Source: Candidatus Woesearchaeota archaeon
GTDB taxonomy: Archaea > Nanobdellota > Nanobdellia > Woesearchaeales > JACQNA01
NCBI GenBank assembly: GCA_016203335.1
Contig: JACQNA010000088.1
Location: 1 to 22,006 of the forward strand
Length of the DNA: 22,006 bases
Reading direction: 5' to 3'
Part shown: piece by piece, positions 13,886 to 20,909 of the stretch
How positions within the stretch are numbered: the stretch's first letter is position 1
Layout of the letters: each line of letters opens with the position of its first letter
Notes under the pieces: model-generated
Told to the model about the DNA's origin: nothing
What the model saw: only the letters and a program-made list of their open reading frames with translations
Database searches by the model: none
Translations under genes and position numbers: made by a program

Positions 13886-14359
13886 CTATTCTTCCTGCTT
13901 TATCCCTTTCTTTACTTTTTCACTTACCACTTCCGCCTCTTTGATTACTGATGCTTCCTGCTTTGGCGCTGGCTGTTCTTCCGCAGCTTTTTCCGGCCCA
14001 GCCTTTGCCCCCTTCTTCTCCTTTTTCTCCCCCTTCCGGAGATGCTTTGCCATCTTCGGCGTTTTCTGGACAGCTGTCTCGCCAGGCAGAGAAACGCTCA
14101 CTGTTCCCTCGCTGTCCTTCTTTGCAATCACCGTGATGTGGTGCGGGGGGCGCCTTATCCCCTGCTTCCAGATGGCAAGATTGACCGGCGTGGCTATCTT
14201 GACTACTGCCGCTTTCATATGCTTCGTGATAAATCCCCGCAGCCCGATGATTGCCTTTTTGCTGCGCCGGTTTCTCGGCACCCGGAGCCACTGGGTGCGG
14301 AGCGGGACAGTATACTGCCTTTCAAGCACTATTTTTGGTGATTCGTCTTTCTTTGCCAT
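13886..14359 (-). CDS. rpl31e: Large ribosomal subunit protein eL31 with long charged tail
   Basis: The first 85 residues or so are eL31: LERQYTVPLRTQWLRVPRN, KKAIIGLRGFITKHMK, VKIATPVNLAIWKQGIRRPP and HITVIAK are the conserved elements. Archaeal eL31 usually ends near there (about 80-95 residues), but this one continues for about 70 residues of low-complexity Lys, Glu, Ala and Pro sequence (KGEKKEKKGAKAGPEKAAEE). The tail has no stop or codon break and the same composition as the rest, so it is a real extension. It is the last gene of eS19 - PDCD5 - eL39 - eL31, 9 bases after eL39. Confidence 0.92.
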   Translation of the reverse strand: MAKKDESPKIVLERQYTVPLRTQWLRVPRNRRSKKAIIGLRGFITKHMKAAVVKIATPVNLAIWKQGIRRPPHHITVIAKKDSEGTVSVSLPGETAVQKTPKMAKHLRKGEKKEKKGAKAGPEKAAEEQPAPKQEASVIKEAEVVSEKVKKGIKQEE

Positions 14360-14368
14360 GGGATCTGC

Positions 14369-14542
14369 TTATGCATGCGTCCTGGTCCTGCGCCAGTTGC
14401 GCTTGATGACCGTATGCCTGCCGGGATGAACGCGCCTGCCTTTTCCGTATTTCTTCGGGATGGTCCAGTATGGGGCCCATCTGGTCTGCTTGCGCATCTT
14501 CATTAGGCGCTTCTTCTTGGAGAGATGCTTGTAGCGTGCCAT
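14369..14542 (-). CDS. rpl39e: Large ribosomal subunit protein eL39
   Basis: This 57-residue basic protein is easily missed. The minus-strand frame from ATG at 14542 to TAA at 14369 begins MARYKHLSKKKRLMKM, continues QTRWAPYWTIPKKYGKGRR and ends NWRRTRTHA, which is the eL39 pattern (K-KxRLxKxxKQNRxxPxWVxxKT, RHWRRxxL-like end). eL39 lines the ribosome exit tunnel. A GGTGACC ribosome site lies just before the ATG, and the gene is 3 bases after PDCD5 and 9 before eL31, the usual archaeal order. Confidence 0.93.
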   Translation of the reverse strand: MARYKHLSKKKRLMKMRKQTRWAPYWTIPKKYGKGRRVHPGRHTVIKRNWRRTRTHA

Positions 14543-14545
14543 GGG

Positions 14546-14854
14546 TCACCGTTTGATATGGAACTCTTTCTTTGGGGCGATGTGCTGCAGAATGCCCTTG
14601 AGGGTTGCATCATCGATAGAGGTTAGCTGTCCGGCCTGCAGCATCTGGCCGAGGAGCGCAAGCAGCTGGACATACCGCTCAGGGAATGCTGCCTTGATGT
14701 TGCTGAGCCGCTCAATCGCTTCCCTGCTCATCTTCTGGCGGATGATGGTCTCCAGCTGGCTCACCTGCTGCTGCAGCTGCATATTCTCCTGCTGCGCCTG
14801 GAGCTGCTCGCGAAGCTCTTCCATCTTCCGCTGCCTGATGTCTTCAATGTCCAT
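14546..14854 (-). CDS. PDCD5 family DNA-binding protein
   Basis: The 102-residue protein matches archaeal PDCD5/TFAR19-related proteins: an N-terminal helix with IRQRKMEELREQLQAQQE, a Gln-rich stretch, then the three-helix core QKMSREAIERLSNIKAAFPE, YVQLLALLGQMLQAGQL and IDDATLKGILQHI, and a basic end. Archaeal members bind nucleic acid in vitro; the cellular role is not settled. It starts 2 bases after eS19 stops, with an AAGGAG ribosome site, and is followed at once by eL39, a conserved neighbourhood. Confidence 0.94.
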   Translation of the reverse strand: MDIEDIRQRKMEELREQLQAQQENMQLQQQVSQLETIIRQKMSREAIERLSNIKAAFPERYVQLLALLGQMLQAGQLTSIDDATLKGILQHIAPKKEFHIKR

Positions 14855-14856
14855 GG

Positions 14857-15297
14857 TTACTCCTTCTTGCTGCCCTGGAGCATCTGCCGGGCGATATCAT
14901 TGAGGAACTTCTTGCCCTTGGCAGTGATTATCCTGCCTTTATACTTTGATTTCGGATCCTGCTTCACCATGCCTGCCTTTTCGAGCTGCTGGAGGGCCTT
15001 CCGCACAATGCTGCCTGAACCCTTATAGAAATGCTCTGGCGCAACCCCCCTGTTCTTCCTGCCGCCGTATTTTCTCCTGAGCTTCTCCGTGCCGATCGGG
15101 CCGAGCAGGGCAATCTTCCTCAGGATGGACGCTGTCCTGCAGTGCCACCAGTTCTCCTGCGCCGGAGGCCGCTCCTTGTGCATGCCGGTCTTGACAAACC
15201 GCGCCCAGGGCGGAGGGGCAAATGCCTTGTCCTGGGCAAGCGCCGCTGCCGCTTTCTCAATCAGCTCACCCGAGTCTACTTGTTGATAGGTGCTCAT
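14857..15297 (-). CDS. rps19e: Small ribosomal subunit protein eS19
   Basis: The 146-residue protein is eS19, a head protein of the small subunit shared by archaea and eukaryotes. Recognisable parts are PPPWARFVKTGMHKERPP and ENWWHCRTASILRKIAL, GTEKLRRKYGGRKNRGVAPE, SGSIVRKALQQLEKAGMV and GRIITAKGKKFLNDIA. It is the first gene of the operon. No Shine-Dalgarno site is seen before the ATG at 15297; the best TATA box lies about 110 bases upstream and would give a leader with two hairpins. Confidence 0.96.
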   Translation of the reverse strand: MSTYQQVDSGELIEKAAAALAQDKAFAPPPWARFVKTGMHKERPPAQENWWHCRTASILRKIALLGPIGTEKLRRKYGGRKNRGVAPEHFYKGSGSIVRKALQQLEKAGMVKQDPKSKYKGRIITAKGKKFLNDIARQMLQGSKKE

Positions 15298-15347
15298 CGA
15301 TAGGTACTCTCGTTATACATTTATTACACTCATTGCTGCACTCTGTC

Positions 15348-15382
15348 CTGCCTTGCGGCAGTAGAATGGTTACGTGGTAACC
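15348..15382 (-). promoter_or_regulatory. Two hairpins in the putative eS19 leader
   Basis: On plus coordinates GGTTAC-GTG-GTAACC (15368-15382) and CTGCC-TTGC-GGCAG (15348-15361) are two neighbouring perfect hairpins, between the TATA box at 15405-15414 and the eS19 start. The predicted transcription start (near 15383) coincides with the first hairpin. They could be a regulatory leader, for example for feedback by a ribosomal protein, or a separate small RNA; function is inference. Confidence 0.4.
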
Positions 15383-15404
15383 GAGGAGAGTGAATAGATG
15401 CCGC

Positions 15405-15414
15405 TTTATAAATA
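15405..15414 (-). promoter_or_regulatory. TATA box upstream of the eS19 operon
   Basis: TTTATAAATA is the strongest TATA match in the 231-base gap between eS19 and the zinc-ribbon gene. Read on minus it would start RNA near 15383, about 85 bases before eS19. A weaker AT-rich box at about 15319-15328 would instead give a nearly leaderless eS19 mRNA. The rest of the gap (15415-15528) holds nothing recognisable. Confidence 0.5.
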
Positions 15415-15528
15415 TGGTGGTTTTGTTAGACACATTGCCAAGCAGATATCATTCATCATTCTTTCCGCACGCCGCCGATGGCGCTCAGGTACTTTTATCT
15501 TAATTAATATCTTTTCAAGCAAACAGAA

Positions 15529-15672
15529 TCAAGAAGCAGGCTCTTTCTTCTCCACATACCTCTGCCCGCATTTGGGGCAGCGGAACTCGCCGGGGCGGAC
15601 CAGGGACATCTCTGCCATGCATCTGCCGCAGTAATAGCTACTCTCGACATGAATGTACCGTGCATCATTCAT
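15529..15672 (-). CDS. Small zinc-ribbon protein
   Basis: The 47-residue frame from ATG at 15672 to TGA at 15529-15531 has two CxxC knuckles: C15/C18 in YYCGRCMAE and C32/C35 in FRCPKCGQRY, 13 residues apart, the spacing of a zinc ribbon. The end is charged (VEKKEPAS). It resembles small RpoP-like or ribosome-associated zinc ribbons, but lacks enough to name it. An in-frame ATG at 15690 would add six residues (MGEIDT). It lies downstream of the XRE regulator on the same strand, so the two are probably cotranscribed. Confidence 0.7.
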   Translation of the reverse strand: MNDARYIHVESSYYCGRCMAEMSLVRPGEFRCPKCGQRYVEKKEPAS

Positions 15673-15735
15673 GGTATCGATTTCGCCCATGGAATGGGAT
15701 GCCGTTGTTGCCCAGAGGGAAACACCACTTCTCTG

Positions 15736-15987
15736 TCATCCAATGGCTTTCGGTGATTGCAGCGGACTATCCGCTTCTGCTGCTTCTCCAGGATGCTCGT
15801 AATGGAACAGGTCTTCTACAGAGGTATGGAATGCCATGGCCAGCGCAAACGCCAGCTCCAGGCCAGGATTATACTTGCCCTGCTCAATCGCGCAGATGGT
15901 CTGCCTGCTTACTTTGAGATGGGCTGCGAGCGCTGCCTGGGTGACGCCCTGCCCTTTGCGGTAGATCCGGACTTTGTTTTTCATCAT
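15736..15987 (-). CDS. XRE-family helix-turn-helix regulator
   Basis: The 83-residue protein has an N-terminal HTH_3/XRE domain: VTQAALAAHLKVSRQTICAI is the helix-turn-helix, followed by EQGKYNPGLELAFALAMAFH and SVEDLFHYE, the standard YxP-type end of small archaeal and bacterial regulators. The tail is short and acidic to polar. Start ATG at 15987 is chosen because Shine-Dalgarno AAGGTGA lies at 15992-15998; GTG at 15993 and a second ATG at 15984 are alternatives. The putative TATA box at 16022-16030 gives a short leader. Its target is unknown; it may control its own operon with the zinc ribbon. Confidence 0.92.
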   Translation of the reverse strand: MMKNKVRIYRKGQGVTQAALAAHLKVSRQTICAIEQGKYNPGLELAFALAMAFHTSVEDLFHYEHPGEAAEADSPLQSPKAIG

Positions 15988-16021
15988 GCTCACCTTCTTT
16001 GTCTATTATGCTTGATTTAAT

Positions 16022-16030
16022 GTATATTAT
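16022..16030 (-). promoter_or_regulatory. TATA box for the XRE regulator gene
   Basis: On minus, ATAATATAC lies about 26 bases before a start near 16000, leaving a leader of some 13 bases that holds the ribosome site. Confidence 0.45.
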
Positions 16031-16118
16031 CCTTTGCATTCCTCATATAAATAGTTTTGCTTTTGTTATTGGTAGATATGTAACATTCTCCTTACATAAT
16101 AATAAAGAATGTTTGACA

Positions 16119-17258
16119 TTAATTCTTCGGAACAAACTCTCGTGCGTTTCTATGATACGCTATCCGATACGTTTTTTCTAAAGGTTGCACTGCTGCGTCT
16201 ATACCCCCCTCATCTTCATTCAAAAGCCTGCTGAATGTCAGGCTATACTGGATAAACTGATTCCTGGCGCCTTCATACCCAACAGAACCCTCTTCTGCTG
16301 CTTGCCGGGCTCTTTCATACAATATATCTTGCTCTTTTTCGATATGTGGCTTTATCTCATCCATCTTCTGCGCCCATGAGTGCTGAACATTACCAAGCAG
16401 CTGATGGTATTCCGCTGAGGTGCCCTGCTCACCCATCAGTGCACTGACCGTATTTAGCATATGATCATAAAACCCCATTCCATCATTAGAGAAGAACTGG
16501 GGAGCGGCATCTGGAATGCTTGCAGCAAATATCTTTAGCTGCTGTATGGCTGCACGCTCATCTCTCCTGCATCGGGTGGACTGGTATTCCTGCTCAGCTG
16601 CTTTAGTCAGCTGCAGGTGGCTCTGCACCTGTTCCGCGATTTTTCTGACGTCCAGGTAGCGGTCCAGGAAATTCACTTCTTTGTTCCCTGCGCCAGCAAT
16701 ACGGGCATCCAGCATCCCTTCCCCATATCTTATACAGGCCATAACATAGGTATCATTAACAGCAGGCTGCTGCAGCCCGAAGTCTTCACGCATTCTTTTC
16801 TTAAGCTCTAATGCGCCTGCTGCCTTCTGGAGGTGCTCTTTTTGATAGGCTCCCTGCAGCCGCGAGGCGGTTATGTCTGCGACCATATTCTGAAAGAGCG
16901 CATCTATTGCCATCTCCCCTTTTTGATAGGCAGAGGTATACACATACTCTTTACGTACCCCTATCTCTGCGAGCATCTCCTCGAGAGGGCGGTAGTGCTC
17001 TTCTGGAGCAAAAACACGATCCAGGCTCATCCTTAGCCTATTGATGTCCAGGAGCTGCTCTATCCTATTTCTTACCAGTTCTGCCGGAAAGTCAGGATCA
17101 TAATTTTCTGCATACGTTGAGCTTCTTACTATGCTCAGAAATCTCTTCAGGTGCGGAATCGTTTCCCGCAGTGTGGATGCTTGCTTCGCCTGCTCAACAA
17201 GAGCATGGATGCGTTCCGCTTCCTTTAATTCCCTATTGCCAAACAGCCAGTCGAACAT
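16119..17258 (-). CDS. Uncharacterised 379-residue helical protein
   Basis: I do not recognise this protein. It is almost entirely predicted helix, rich in Gln, Glu, Ala and Arg, with coiled-coil-like stretches (KEAERIHALVEQAKQAS near the N-terminus; ELVRNRIEQLLDINRLRMSL; AEQVQSHLQLTKAAEQEY). It begins MFDWLFGN, a short hydrophobic, possibly amphipathic N-terminus that could touch the membrane; there is no true signal peptide or membrane helix. No catalytic motif was seen. It is a single-gene unit: a TATA box 26 bases upstream supports ATG at 17258. It lies just downstream of the Lhr helicase gene but with its own promoter. Confidence 0.78.
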   Translation of the reverse strand: MFDWLFGNRELKEAERIHALVEQAKQASTLRETIPHLKRFLSIVRSSTYAENYDPDFPAELVRNRIEQLLDINRLRMSLDRVFAPEEHYRPLEEMLAEIGVRKEYVYTSAYQKGEMAIDALFQNMVADITASRLQGAYQKEHLQKAAGALELKKRMREDFGLQQPAVNDTYVMACIRYGEGMLDARIAGAGNKEVNFLDRYLDVRKIAEQVQSHLQLTKAAEQEYQSTRCRRDERAAIQQLKIFAASIPDAAPQFFSNDGMGFYDHMLNTVSALMGEQGTSAEYHQLLGNVQHSWAQKMDEIKPHIEKEQDILYERARQAAEEGSVGYEGARNQFIQYSLTFSRLLNEDEGGIDAAVQPLEKTYRIAYHRNAREFVPKN

Positions 17259-17279
17259 ACCCGGAGAATCCTTTCTGCA

Positions 17280-17287
17280 TTTATAAA
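17280..17287 (-). promoter_or_regulatory. TATA box for the 379-residue unknown gene
   Basis: TTTATAAA is centred about 26 bases before the ATG at 17258, in the 66-base gap after the helicase gene. Confidence 0.6.
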
Positions 17288-17324
17288 CCTTTCTATATTA
17301 ATCACTAAACAGTAATAATATAGA

Positions 17325-20174
17325 CTACCTAATCTCCTTCCTTTTCCGGAGAATAAACCGCGACAGTTCCGGTGGCCAGCTCTGCTGAATCTCATCAGCA
17401 TACTTGTCAATGCCCCGCAAGACATCCTCCCGGATATCCGTATGGCCGTCAATCATCCGGGCAAGCTCCACCTTGGCATAGGCAGGGACATGCTTCACAT
17501 TCCACACCATCTGCTTGAGCTGCTGCTGTGCTGCCTCTGCTTCAGTGAGCTGCGCCTGCTCTGCCCTCTCCCACTCGATATGATAATCAAAGGGAGCGGG
17601 ATCTGCTGGCTGCTCTCCGATCTTTGCCAGGACATTGCGATGCATGCGCTGGAGGAATGCTAACCTTTCTTCCATCTTGAGGATATCGGTATGCGACATC
17701 AAGACAATGCTAAATGCAAAGGGCGAGGGAGCTGATGTCTGTATCTCCTGTATGGCTATGGCGCCTTTTTCCCAAGCAGCGAGCATCTCTGCAGCATGAG
17801 CTATATCCATGAGATCCTCCAATACCTCCCTTCTTGCCTCTGCCAGCACTGAGAAGTTCGGATCCAGGCGCTTGACTGCGCTCATGAGGATCATGGATGA
17901 CACCTGCTGCCTGCCGACATGCTTCTGCCTGCCCTTATAGGTGCGGAGGATCATCAATGCCCGGGTTGCACAATGGCGGAACCTCCGCTTCAATACCTCT
18001 GTCCGCTCAATTGCCTGCTCCAGAAGAGGACGCAACTCAGCTGCATGAAGCATGCTCAGCGCTTTCCTGATCGCAAAGGGCTGCTCTGCCGCCAGGTAAA
18101 ATCCATTGTCTGTTATCCCTATCTCCATGTCACGGTGCTGGCTTTTGCCAATGGCATAGGCAACAGCCCTGCTCAGGCAATCATTGACACGCCGACCGTA
18201 CAAGGTATGAAATACTGCATATCTTCTCTGGTTGTCATGGAACTGCTCGACAATCACCTTTTTGTCATGAGGGATTGCAGCATACCGATACTGCTCGCGG
18301 AAATATTCGTAGATTGCATGCGCCCCATACTCATCAACATACAGATATCCAAGGATGAACGAGATGACCTGTTCCTTGCTCTTTTTGCCGGCAAACTGAT
18401 CCTGCATAAGCCTGCGGAACCTGCCAATAGCCATGCTCAGGTCAAAGGACAGGGGAAGCATCTCGCTGAACCAGCTGGGAATTGTGGGAGGCCTATCTGC
18501 GGTTGCCTTGACCTGGGCAACCATGCCCCTGCTGAACAGGAACTCGTAGCGCTGTCCTCCTAAGACAAAGACATCTCCCCTCTTGAGCCTTTCAAGGAAT
18601 GCCTCATCAATCATGCCGACAACCAGCTCATTCACCTTTACCTGCACATAGGTCTCATCAGGAATGGTGCCAATGTTGGTCATGTAGATGATCCGCGCGA
18701 ATTTCCCCTTTCTGCCGATCATGCCGCTCTCTTCATCATGCCATATCTTTGCGTAGATGTTCCGCTCCTCAAGCGAGGCAAACTTTCCCGCAAGGTAATC
18801 AATGATGGCATTGAACGATTTCCTGGGAAGATCCTTATAGCAGTAGCTTCTCGTGACCATCTTAAACAGCTCGTTGATGTGTATCTTGTCTGAGATGGCA
18901 ATCCCGTAGATATGCTGCGCAAGCACGTCTAATGCATTTGTAGGGATATGGATCCGGTCAATCTTCCGCTCGACTGCTTCCTTGAGCAGGACAGCGCATT
19001 CTACCAAATCATCCCTGTCCAGTACGATAATCCTTCCCTTGGTGACATCATGCAGGCGGTGTCCGCTCCTGCCGCAGCGCTGGATGGCTCTCGCCACGCT
19101 TTTTGGGGAGCTGAGAAGGATAACCAGGTCAATATAGCCAATATCAATGCCGAGCTCTAATGAGGTTGAGGTCACCACCACTTTCAGCTTGCCCTCCCGC
19201 AGCCTGTTTTCGATGTCTAAGCGATGGCGCTTGCTCAGGGAGCCATGATGCGCACCAATGTTCTCAGTATAATTTTTCGGAAATTTCTCCTTGAGATGAT
19301 GCACTACCCTTTCTGTTGCGCTCCTGGTATTGGTAAAGATGACTGTGGTCTTATGCCCCTGGATCAGGTGGTCAATCAGCGTATAAAGCTGGTGATGCAT
19401 GGCTTCCTGGGTGGTGCTCATGAAATCAGGGACCGGAGAGAGCACCTTGAGATCCAGCTTCTTGATGAACTGCACATCAATGATCTTGCAGGGGCGGAGA
19501 TCTCCGACCAGATACTTTGCGATTTCCTCTAAAGGAGCGACAGTCGCGCTGAGGCCTATCCTGGTAAGATACGGCGACAATGCCTGCAGGCGCTCCAGGG
19601 AGAGGGAAAGGTGCGTCCCTCTTTTGTTCTCTGCCAGGGCATGCACCTCATCCACAATGCACCAGGCGACATCCCGCAGGTGCTCCCGGAACTTTATGGT
19701 CGAAAGCATAATCGCCAGGCTTTCCGGTGTGGTGATCAGGATATGCGGGGGGCGCTGCACCATGGCTGAGCGCTGGCTGGCAGTGGTGTCGCCGGTGCGG
19801 ACCCGGACACGGATGCCGAGCTTTCTGCCGGCAATCGCTTCCATCTCCTCTAAGGGGCGGATCAAGTTGACCGAGATGTCATTGGACAATGCCTTAAGCG
19901 GAGAGATATAGACGCAGTAGACCTTGTCTTCTAAAATCCCTTTCTGTGCAGAATCAATGAGCTCGTTGATAATAGAGAGAAACCCGGTTAAGGTCTTGGT
20001 TGCTCCGGTTGGCGCTGAGACCAGCACATTGCTCCTGCTGTGGATCTCCATGACTCCGTAGAGCTGCGGCAGGCTGAACTCCTCAAACTGGGAGAAGAAC
20101 CATTGCCTGACCAATGGATGGAGCAGCTGACTCAGCTCTTCAGGGGTGTTGGGGTGCTCTTTATAGGATATCAT
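17325..20174 (-). CDS. Lhr-type superfamily 2 ATP-dependent helicase
   Basis: The 949-residue protein is a large helicase-related (Lhr) enzyme acting on DNA or DNA/RNA hybrids. Visible motifs: Q-like FSLPQLYGV (33-41), motif I APTGATKT (54-61), Ia SPLKALSNDI, Ib ITTPESLAI, II DEVH (175-178), III GLSAT (207-211), IV TTVIFTNTRSATE, V TSTSLELGIDIG (335-346), VI QRCGRSGHR (365-373). A winged-helix and the Lhr-specific C-terminal region follow (FARIIYMTNIGTIPDETYV; RFRRLMQDQFAG). Motif I has Thr59 where Gly is canonical (GxGKT). The end (about 800-949) is helical and matches nothing I know. A TATA box about 30 bases before ATG 20174 fits. Confidence 0.93.
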   Translation of the reverse strand: MISYKEHPNTPEELSQLLHPLVRQWFFSQFEEFSLPQLYGVMEIHSRSNVLVSAPTGATKTLTGFLSIINELIDSAQKGILEDKVYCVYISPLKALSNDISVNLIRPLEEMEAIAGRKLGIRVRVRTGDTTASQRSAMVQRPPHILITTPESLAIMLSTIKFREHLRDVAWCIVDEVHALAENKRGTHLSLSLERLQALSPYLTRIGLSATVAPLEEIAKYLVGDLRPCKIIDVQFIKKLDLKVLSPVPDFMSTTQEAMHHQLYTLIDHLIQGHKTTVIFTNTRSATERVVHHLKEKFPKNYTENIGAHHGSLSKRHRLDIENRLREGKLKVVVTSTSLELGIDIGYIDLVILLSSPKSVARAIQRCGRSGHRLHDVTKGRIIVLDRDDLVECAVLLKEAVERKIDRIHIPTNALDVLAQHIYGIAISDKIHINELFKMVTRSYCYKDLPRKSFNAIIDYLAGKFASLEERNIYAKIWHDEESGMIGRKGKFARIIYMTNIGTIPDETYVQVKVNELVVGMIDEAFLERLKRGDVFVLGGQRYEFLFSRGMVAQVKATADRPPTIPSWFSEMLPLSFDLSMAIGRFRRLMQDQFAGKKSKEQVISFILGYLYVDEYGAHAIYEYFREQYRYAAIPHDKKVIVEQFHDNQRRYAVFHTLYGRRVNDCLSRAVAYAIGKSQHRDMEIGITDNGFYLAAEQPFAIRKALSMLHAAELRPLLEQAIERTEVLKRRFRHCATRALMILRTYKGRQKHVGRQQVSSMILMSAVKRLDPNFSVLAEARREVLEDLMDIAHAAEMLAAWEKGAIAIQEIQTSAPSPFAFSIVLMSHTDILKMEERLAFLQRMHRNVLAKIGEQPADPAPFDYHIEWERAEQAQLTEAEAAQQQLKQMVWNVKHVPAYAKVELARMIDGHTDIREDVLRGIDKYADEIQQSWPPELSRFILRKRKEIR

Positions 20175-20200
20175 GGTAGATGACCGTAATGATGAGGTGA

Positions 20201-20208
20201 TTTATAAA
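20201..20208 (-). promoter_or_regulatory. TATA box for the Lhr helicase gene
   Basis: TTTATAAA lies about 30 bases before the ATG at 20174 on the minus strand, giving a leader of only a few bases. Confidence 0.55.
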
Positions 20209-20267
20209 GGAGCGTGTGGCATGCACTGCAAAATGAAATTGCTCCGGGCGGGCTTTTGGATAGATTC

Positions 20268-20275
20268 TTATATAC
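20268..20275 (+). promoter_or_regulatory. TATA box for the GDT1-family gene
   Basis: TTATATAC is centred about 27 bases before the ATG at 20299. With the helicase TATA box it forms a divergent promoter region of about 125 bases. Confidence 0.55.
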
Positions 20276-20298
20276 ACTCATTCTTGATATAGATTAGT

Positions 20299-20865
20299 AT
20301 GATCGAACCGTTTGTTGCCGCCTTTACGCTGGCTTTACTGTCCGAAATAGCTGATAAGACACAATTGGTCATTCTTGGATTAGCAATAAGATATAAATCT
20401 CCTTTCAGGGTATTTTCTGGGGCCTTATTGGCTCATGCAGTTATGGATGGAATTGCTATTGCATTAGGCGCCTTTTTCGGCTTTTCATTATCCTCAAGCC
20501 TAATCAAAAACGGAGTAGGCATTCTATTCATACTTCTCGGAGTCTGGACTTTTGTTAAGCCTTATTTTAAGAAATCCAAGAAAGAAGACAAAGAAATCGT
20601 GAGCAAAACCCCTTTCACAACATCATTTCTCACGGTCTTACTGAGCGAATTCGGCGATAAAACACAGATAGCTTCGGGCTTATTGGCTGCCAAATACGTA
20701 GTGCCTATACCCATCTTTATCGGATTTGTTTCAGCACTCGCAATCGCAATAGGATTCAATGTCTTTGTCGGCAGCAAAGTTGCAGAAAGAATCCCAAGAA
20801 AAACGATAAAGATGGTAACTGCTATTCTTTTCATACTGTTTGGGATATTTACTTTATTATCTTAA
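20299..20865 (+). CDS. GDT1/TMEM165 (UPF0016) family cation transporter
   Basis: The 188-residue membrane protein has the two inverted repeats of this family, each with the ExGDKT motif: LSEIADKTQLVILGLAI (residues 15-31, variant EIADKT) and LSEFGDKTQIASGLLAA in the second half. There are about six membrane helices, three per repeat, with a Lys-rich cytoplasmic loop (KKSKKEDKE) between them. Family members export Mn2+ or exchange Ca2+/Mn2+ for protons. The gene is AT-richer than most neighbours. It is a single unit and ends facing the DUF302 operon. Confidence 0.92.
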   Translation: MIEPFVAAFTLALLSEIADKTQLVILGLAIRYKSPFRVFSGALLAHAVMDGIAIALGAFFGFSLSSSLIKNGVGILFILLGVWTFVKPYFKKSKKEDKEIVSKTPFTTSFLTVLLSEFGDKTQIASGLLAAKYVVPIPIFIGFVSALAIAIGFNVFVGSKVAERIPRKTIKMVTAILFILFGIFTLLS

Positions 20866-20866
20866 C

Positions 20867-20891
20867 GCCACCCCTTTAGGGCGGGGATGGC
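20867..20891. repeat. Hairpin resembling an IS200/IS605 end
   Basis: Just after the GDT1 stop, GCCACCCC pairs with GGGG-A-TGGC across TTTAGGGC. CCCCTTTAGGGCGGGG-type hairpins are common at the ends of archaeal IS200/IS605 elements and their non-autonomous relatives, but no transposase or TnpB is here. It also sits between two convergent genes and may simply be a terminator; a run of T (TGATTTTTCC) follows on plus. Confidence 0.45.
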
Positions 20892-20909
20892 CCGAGCGGC
20901 TGATTTTTC

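Noticed and set aside
15430..15460. ATGATGA box like a C/D-box guide RNA on the minus strand
   Set aside because: No D box (CTGA) lies at a suitable distance after it.
15398..15634. 78-codon plus-strand frame beginning MPLYKYGGFVRH
   Set aside because: Its second half is antisense to the zinc ribbon and its start lies in the eS19 TATA region; no ribosome site or suitable promoter.
17919..18563. 214-codon plus-strand frame
   Set aside because: It is antisense to the helicase and Cys-rich in a random way.
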